Of a stretch of DNA of 8,583 bases, positions 5,725-8,583 are shown piece by piece. Below the pieces are notes generated by a model. It did not search any database, was not told where the DNA came from, and was given only the letters and a program-made list of their open reading frames with translations. The stretch is from JAKATY01 sp038876335 (lineage in GTDB: Archaea; Micrarchaeota; Micrarchaeia; Micrarchaeales; Micrarchaeaceae). The stretch's first letter is position 1. Every line of letters starts with the position of its first letter. The translations under genes were made by a program, and so were the position numbers. Where the stretch lies: assembly GCA_038876335.1 (NCBI GenBank), contig JAVYYS010000025.1:1-8583 (forward strand). The letters are read 5' to 3'.

Positions 5725-7452
5725 CAGTTCAGAAGCCTTGGAGAGCACTTCCGGCAAGTTTCCTAGCTTGCCTGCAGGGAGCACCTTTACCTTTTCGCCA
5801 TCGAAATAATTGAAGTAGAAGTTAGATGCAGCGTCATTCACTACTATTACTACAAAAGGAAAACTTTCCAGGCGCCGCTTTATCATAGAAGCTGTGGAGC
5901 TTACGGCCTTTTTGCCGGTTTCGTACTCTATCGCTATTTTCTTTCCATTTATGAACGCTATAAGGTCGGGCCCGCTGCTGTTGTCTATAATCTCTGCCTT
6001 TATACCCTTTGCGTCCAGCTCCTCGAATATCTTCTTCACCATCACCTCGTGCTCTATGCTCAGCGATGCGTTGTTCCTCATCACCCAGCGCTCCTCTTTG
6101 CCATTCCAGTTTATGCTCATGCTCTGGGCGCCGGCTTCTTGCCCGGCAACGGCGCTGTCAAGCATTACAGGTTTGGATGGGATGAAGGTATAAGGAGGTT
6201 TTTCTCTCGCCGGCTTTGTTCCAAAAAGCGCTTTCAATACATCCTTCGCGTCTGGGGTCTTTACCACGCTCGGCTGCCTTATCCTATAGCTTAGGACTAT
6301 AGCCTCATTCTTCTTGAGCCTGCTCAGCATGCGTTTGATTTCGAATGCGCGTTCGCTCATGCCTGAGGAAAGTATGTTTGCGATATAGTTTATCTCCTGC
6401 GGCTCCCTTGAATAGAATGTTATGAACGTGCTGGAGTTTGCTATTATCTCGCGCGGAAGCCTGCTGGCCATATGCGTTGCGAGTATAACCCCTACTCCAT
6501 ACTTCCTGCCCTCTTCCATAAGCCTTTTTACTAGCTTTGAATCGGAATCGTTGATTATGAACTGCGCCTCATCTATGACAATATATGTGCTTACCCCTTT
6601 TTCGATTTCGCCCGCCTTCATGTTTATGTAAAGCCTGCGGAGTAGCTCGTTTATGTAGATGAGCTGCACCTCCGTGTTCCTTAGCCCTGCAAGTGAAAAT
6701 GAGGTAATGCCGCTGCTTAAGGAGCTTATGGCGAACCTGCTGTCTGGAGGAGGGAGCAGGGAAAGGGAGGAGAGCCTGCTGCGCAGATGCACCAGGCTGC
6801 CCTTTTCCGCGGAACTTTTTGAATTGTTTATGAACACGCCAAGCTCGCCCATTATATCGCGCATCGAAGGGAGCTTTGAAAGCTGCATGTCGTTCCTGGA
6901 AGAGGCGCCGCATTTCCTATACGCGTACCACATGCACTCGGCAAGCTTCTGGGTTTGCACGTAGCCGAGCGAGTATACGCTCCTGAATAGCTGCGAAAGC
7001 TCTGCAATCCTCTCGCCTACTGAGCTGCCGTCGAGCGAGAAAATGTTGATTCCGAAGTGCGAGGCATCCAAAACCCGCCCTCCCATAGAGAGCACCGCTG
7101 CGGCGTGCTCGTTGTGCGCATCGAACACTATTGCCGGCTTTCCGCCCGCGTTTATGTAGATAAGCATTCTGCGCAGAAGCGTGCTTTTTCCCTGCCCGCT
7201 CATGCCGAATATTATTATGTGAGGGTTTGCCTCTTGGGAAGGAAGGAGGAACGCCTTGCCGCGCTTTTTCTTCCAGCGCAGCGAATGGAGAGCAATCAGG
7301 CTGCCGTGGGAAGGTACAAGGGTTACTGAATTTGAAAGCGAGTAGAGGTATCGGCCTAGCAGCAATTTTAGGCTGCGGCTTTTGCCGCGATGCATAAAAT
7401 CAAAAAAAGAAAAAACCTTCAAAACCAAAGCTTTAACATTTTTTATATTCAT
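5722..7452 (-). CDS. HerA/VirD4-like P-loop ATPase fused to a PD-(D/E)XK nuclease-like domain
   Basis: A 576-residue protein, probably a DNA-translocating ATPase with its own nuclease. Walker A is GMSGQGKST (residues 83-91, K89); Walker B is TYIVIDEAQ with D294-E295. ATHMASRLP (325-333) fits the sensor region of HerA and VirD4/TraG proteins. There is no membrane helix. After a variable linker, about 460-545 follows the layout of a PD-(D/E)XK fold: a helix with E467/E469, then P495-D496, then E509-Y-E511 and two lysines (514-515). The E-x-E in place of E-x-K recalls BamHI. Nuclease activity is inferred. The ATG at 7452 is chosen because GGTGAT lies three bases upstream; an in-frame ATG at 7473 would sit only nine bases from the tRNA gene. 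The SSB gene follows on the same strand. Normal HerA partners with a separate NurA nuclease, none of which is seen here. Confidence 0.82.
   Translation of the reverse strand: MNIKNVKALVLKVFSFFDFMHRGKSRSLKLLLGRYLYSLSNSVTLVPSHGSLIALHSLRWKKKRGKAFLLPSQEANPHIIIFGMSGQGKSTLLRRMLIYINAGGKPAIVFDAHNEHAAAVLSMGGRVLDASHFGINIFSLDGSSVGERIAELSQLFRSVYSLGYVQTQKLAECMWYAYRKCGASSRNDMQLSKLPSMRDIMGELGVFINNSKSSAEKGSLVHLRSRLSSLSLLPPPDSRFAISSLSSGITSFSLAGLRNTEVQLIYINELLRRLYINMKAGEIEKGVSTYIVIDEAQFIINDSDSKLVKRLMEEGRKYGVGVILATHMASRLPREIIANSSTFITFYSREPQEINYIANILSSGMSERAFEIKRMLSRLKKNEAIVLSYRIRQPSVVKTPDAKDVLKALFGTKPAREKPPYTFIPSKPVMLDSAVAGQEAGAQSMSINWNGKEERWVMRNNASLSIEHEVMVKKIFEELDAKGIKAEIIDNSSGPDLIAFINGKKIAIEYETGKKAVSSTASMIKRRLESFPFVVIVVNDAASNFYFNYFDGEKVKVLPAGKLGNLPEVLSKASEL
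7441..7450 (+). promoter_or_regulatory. Probable TATA box of the tRNA-Ser gene
   Basis: TTTATATT at 7442-7449 lies about 27 bases before a start site near 7473, ten bases upstream of the mature tRNA. It overlaps the first codons of the divergent ATPase gene, so the tRNA promoter is embedded in that coding sequence. Confidence 0.45.
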
Positions 7453-7455
7453 TTT

Positions 7456-7461
7456 ATCACC
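7456..7461 (-). promoter_or_regulatory. Ribosome binding site that sets the ATPase start
   Basis: GGTGAT on the minus strand matches the archaeal anti-Shine-Dalgarno sequence and ends three bases before the ATG at 7450-7452. It decides between that ATG and the upstream one at 7471-7473, which has no such site and starts inside the likely tRNA leader. Confidence 0.65.
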
Positions 7462-7482
7462 AATATCCGACATAATGTATTT

Positions 7483-7602
7483 GCCAGGGTGGCGGAAACT
7501 GGTAACGCGCCGGTCTTGAGTTTCCTCAAGAGCTGATTAGTGATGCAGAACAAGGCAACCGGTTCCCTCTGGGAATTTTGGGTTCAAATCCCAACCCTGG
7601 CG
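7483..7602 (+). tRNA. tRNA-Ser (anticodon UGA) with an intron
   Basis: A 120-base gene giving an 84-base class II tRNA. Acceptor stem GCCAGGG (7483-7489) pairs with CCCTGGC (7595-7601); the discriminator is G (7602), as in serine tRNAs. The D stem is GCG/CGC (7492-7494 with 7506-7508). The anticodon stem is CCGGT/ACCGG (7510-7514 with 7558-7562), its loop CTTGAG plus A after splicing, with anticodon TGA at 7517-7519 and G at 37. The long variable arm TCCC-TCT-GGGA (7564-7574) separates Ser from most tRNAs. The T arm is TTGGG, TTCAAAT, CCCAA (7578-7594). CCA is not encoded directly after the discriminator. It reads UCA codons and, by wobble, probably others. Confidence 0.95.
7521..7556 (+). 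other. 36-base tRNA intron with canonical bulge-helix-bulge
   Basis: The intron lies between tRNA positions 37 and 38. CTTG (7515-7518) pairs with CAAG (7551-7554) as the 4-base-pair central helix. It is flanked by 3-base bulges AG^T (7519-7521) and GC^A (7555-7557), cut after the second base of each. TTC (7522-7524) pairs with GAA (7548-7550) as the intron-side helix, and the anticodon stem closes the other side. This is the full motif for archaeal splicing endonuclease. The intron also contains CTCAAGA (7525-7531), complementary to TCTTGAG (7514-7520), which would make a competing hairpin. Confidence 0.92.
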
Positions 7603-7624
7603 AACCAAATCGTTGATTGAGGAG

Positions 7625-7679
7625 AAGTATTTTATGCAAGGCCTGGGCCTCTTCTACAGAAAAGTATTTATGCGAGACC
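7625..7679 (+). repeat. Imperfect direct repeat and palindromes downstream of the tRNA
   Basis: AAGTATTTTATGCAAGGCC (7625-7643) and AAGTATTTATGCGAGACC (7662-7679) are imperfect copies 37 bases apart. Each contains a TATA-like core. Between them AGGCC-TG-GGCCT (7639-7650) is a perfect inverted repeat, and ACCCA-TT-TGGGT (7677-7688) follows. These may be regulatory sites for the next gene. No protein-coding frame is seen between 7603 and 7736. Confidence 0.35.
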
Positions 7680-7690
7680 CATTTGGGTAT

Positions 7691-7706
7691 TAGGAAAATA
7701 TAAATA
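7691..7706 (+). promoter_or_regulatory. BRE/TATA promoter of the unknown 158-residue gene
   Basis: AGGAAAATATAAATA (7693-7707) reads as a purine-rich BRE and TATA box. A start site about 26 bases later, near 7728, leaves a leader of about nine bases before the ATG at 7737. The 8-base palindrome TAGATCTA (7713-7720) lies between the two and could be an operator. Confidence 0.6.
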
Positions 7707-7736
7707 TCTTGTTAGATCTAGCTCCATTGTGGTTCT

Positions 7737-8213
7737 ATGCCAATTTTCAAAAGTGAAAGCGACAGAAATGAAAATGGAGTCCACGATTACACTCGGCAGC
7801 ATGTCATAAGTGCTATTTATAGGCAGAAAGATCAAAGCGGGAAGTTCACAGTAATCTTAGAGAAGCTGACATTTACCCGCATGCTCTCCGAGTTTGGACC
7901 CGAAACCGAACTCAATATAATAGGTTTGGTGGATGATAATGGGACTGAATTCACTGTTATTAGGCGGAAGTCGAGAATTTATGAACTGAAGAGAAAAAAT
8001 GGGAGCGGATTAAGATACGCACTTATAAATGAGCAGAATGAGGTAAGTAGCACAAAGCTTACTGAACATTTATCGATGGAGGGAATTGCCAGACTATACA
8101 ATGTAGAAGCTTTTGGCAACAAGAGTTTCGTAGAGAATTACATTTCAAATAAAAAACAAAAAGAGGCGCAGCAGCAAGCCTTACTAGGCAAGGTATTAAA
8201 CTATCTAAGATGA
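7737..8213 (+). CDS. Protein of unknown function, 158 residues
   Basis: I do not recognise this family. The first 95 or so residues alternate strands and turns (SGKFTVILEKLTF, TELNIIGLVDDNGTEFTVIRRKSRIYELKRK), consistent with a small beta-rich domain. The part after about residue 105 looks helical, ending in a charged, Gln-rich coiled-coil-like tail (KKQKEAQQQALLGKVLNYLR). There is no signal peptide, membrane segment or metal-binding motif. The gene stands alone with a good TATA box and a very short leader, and looks more AT-rich than the ATPase gene. The start at 7737 is the first ATG after the promoter. Its stop overlaps by 11 bases the stop of the open frame on the other strand. Confidence 0.75.
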   Translation: MPIFKSESDRNENGVHDYTRQHVISAIYRQKDQSGKFTVILEKLTFTRMLSEFGPETELNIIGLVDDNGTEFTVIRRKSRIYELKRKNGSGLRYALINEQNEVSSTKLTEHLSMEGIARLYNVEAFGNKSFVENYISNKKQKEAQQQALLGKVLNYLR

Positions 8214-8545
8214 CAAAGCCACTCTGGAACACAAAATATCTTTATTGCCTGGATTATGCTCAATGCTATTGCTCTTAGTACAGAAATGATTATTCCTATT
8301 CCTTGAAACTGAGAAAGCCTCTCTTTATACATGTAGTAAGGACTTACAACGACTATAGGTTCTACAGCTAAAAATGCACCGCCTATCGCTACAAATTTGT
8401 ATAAGACCGCAAACAGCCACGCTGCCTGGTATACCCCATCATCAACCCTGCCACGACACCAAAAATTATTGATCCTTTGTAGGTGTTGAAAGTATAAATA
8501 GCCGATAGTTTTTCGCCCCAAAGCAAAACTTATAAATTTTAGCAA
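8201..8545 (-). CDS. Small membrane protein, reading frame probably broken
   Basis: The open frame has two good hydrophobic segments, AWLFAVLYKFVAIGGAFLAVEPIVVV and GIGIIISVLRAIALSIIQAIKIF, separated by a charged loop (YYMYKERLSQFQG). Its 5' part is poor: the only start for the full frame is a TTG at 8545, and the residues before the first segment do not look coding. In the next frame, SIIFGVVAGLMMG runs up to a run of four Gs (8434-8437 on the plus strand as C). One extra G would join it to VYQAAWLF, giving a three-segment membrane protein, with ATG-ATG at 8437-8442 as a likely start. So this may be a frameshifted gene, a sequencing error, or partly chance. A TATA-like TATTTATACT at 8491-8500 fits the start near 8442. 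No family recognised. Confidence 0.38.
   Translation of the reverse strand: MLKFISFALGRKTIGYLYFQHLQRINNFWCRGRVDDGVYQAAWLFAVLYKFVAIGGAFLAVEPIVVVSPYYMYKERLSQFQGIGIIISVLRAIALSIIQAIKIFCVPEWLCHLR
8525..8540 (+). promoter_or_regulatory. Promoter of a gene leaving the right edge
   Basis: GCAAAACTTATAAATTTT (8523-8540) reads as BRE plus TATA box on the plus strand, with a start site expected near 8560. It is followed by ATG at 8563 and by GGGGAGGTG at 8573-8581, a near-perfect Shine-Dalgarno match. The box is partly symmetric and could also serve the minus strand. Confidence 0.5.
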
Positions 8546-8562
8546 GTCAGAGCAATTAGATT

Positions 8563-8583
8563 ATGGATTGGTGGGGAGGTGCT
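8563..8583 (+). CDS. Start of a gene, or its leader, cut by the window edge
   Basis: ATG at 8563 opens MDWWGGA to the edge, placed where a transcript with almost no leader would begin after the TATA box near 8533. Alternatively GGAGGTG (8575-8581) is a ribosome binding site, and the true start codon lies just past the window. The seven codons seen do not allow a family call. Confidence 0.35.

Noticed and set aside
6569..6964. Open frames on both strands within the ATPase gene
   Set aside because: They lie wholly inside a well-supported gene, have arbitrary-looking composition, and lack promoters or family motifs.
7531..7547. C/D-box-like bases in the tRNA intron (CTGA, then GTGATGC)
   Set aside because: Only an inner D'/C'-like pair is present, the C' box has a mismatch, and a 36-base intron is too short for a full C/D guide RNA.
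7603..7607. AACCA after the tRNA as an encoded CCA tail
   Set aside because: CCA does not directly follow the discriminator G at 7602; two As intervene, so it is probably chance.
7602..8583. Integrated element at the tRNA-Ser 3' end
   Set aside because: No integrase gene and no second copy of the tRNA 3' end were seen downstream within the window.
1..8583. CRISPR array, insertion sequence or toxin-antitoxin pair
   Set aside because: No regularly spaced long repeats, transposase motifs or terminal inverted repeats were seen, and no pair of small overlapping genes fits a toxin-antitoxin module.

Overview
The window looks archaeal. Promoter-like elements are TATA boxes, some with purine-rich BRE-like flanks, lying about 25-30 bases upstream of start codons. 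Shine-Dalgarno matches are GGTG or GGTGAT. A tRNA-Ser gene carries an intron at position 37/38 with a canonical bulge-helix-bulge splice motif. The single-stranded DNA-binding protein is of the single-OB-fold Sulfolobus type. Genes are small and densely packed, and ATA, AGG and AGA codons are common. This would fit a small-genome (DPANN-like, for example Micrarchaeota) archaeon, but the lineage is inferred from style and not proven.

Layout: (1) 1-954: the start of an unidentified minus-strand gene cut by the edge, then a Nudix hydrolase of the ADP-ribose pyrophosphatase type, divergent from a small winged-helix protein. (2) 1057-5169: a probable cell-surface glycan module. An alkaline-phosphatase-superfamily ('sulfatase'-like) enzyme and a small helical protein run on the minus strand; a GT4 glycosyltransferase and a UPF0104/AglD-type multi-pass membrane protein run on the plus strand. 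They diverge from one TATA-rich region holding three TGAAACG repeats phased at 21 and 11 bases. (3) 5181-7452: a DNA-processing pair on the minus strand, a HerA/VirD4-like P-loop ATPase whose C-terminus looks like a PD-(D/E)XK nuclease, and an SSB. The 166-base gap between them can fold into nested hairpins. (4) 7483-7602: tRNA-Ser(UGA) with a 36-base intron, divergent from the ATPase. (5) 7603-8583: an unknown 158-residue protein with a clear promoter, a probable small membrane protein whose frame appears broken at a G run, and a promoter with the start or leader of a gene leaving the window.

How the genes may work together: the glycosyltransferase would build a lipid-linked sugar, the membrane protein may help present or move it, and the AlkP-family enzyme may add or remove a phosphate- or sulfate-linked group. 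The ATPase-nuclease and SSB would act on DNA ends or single strands. No CRISPR array, insertion sequence or transposase is visible. The best candidates for something new are the ATPase-nuclease fusion, the phased operator-like repeats, the structured spacer at 5626-5724, and the competing fold of the tRNA intron.
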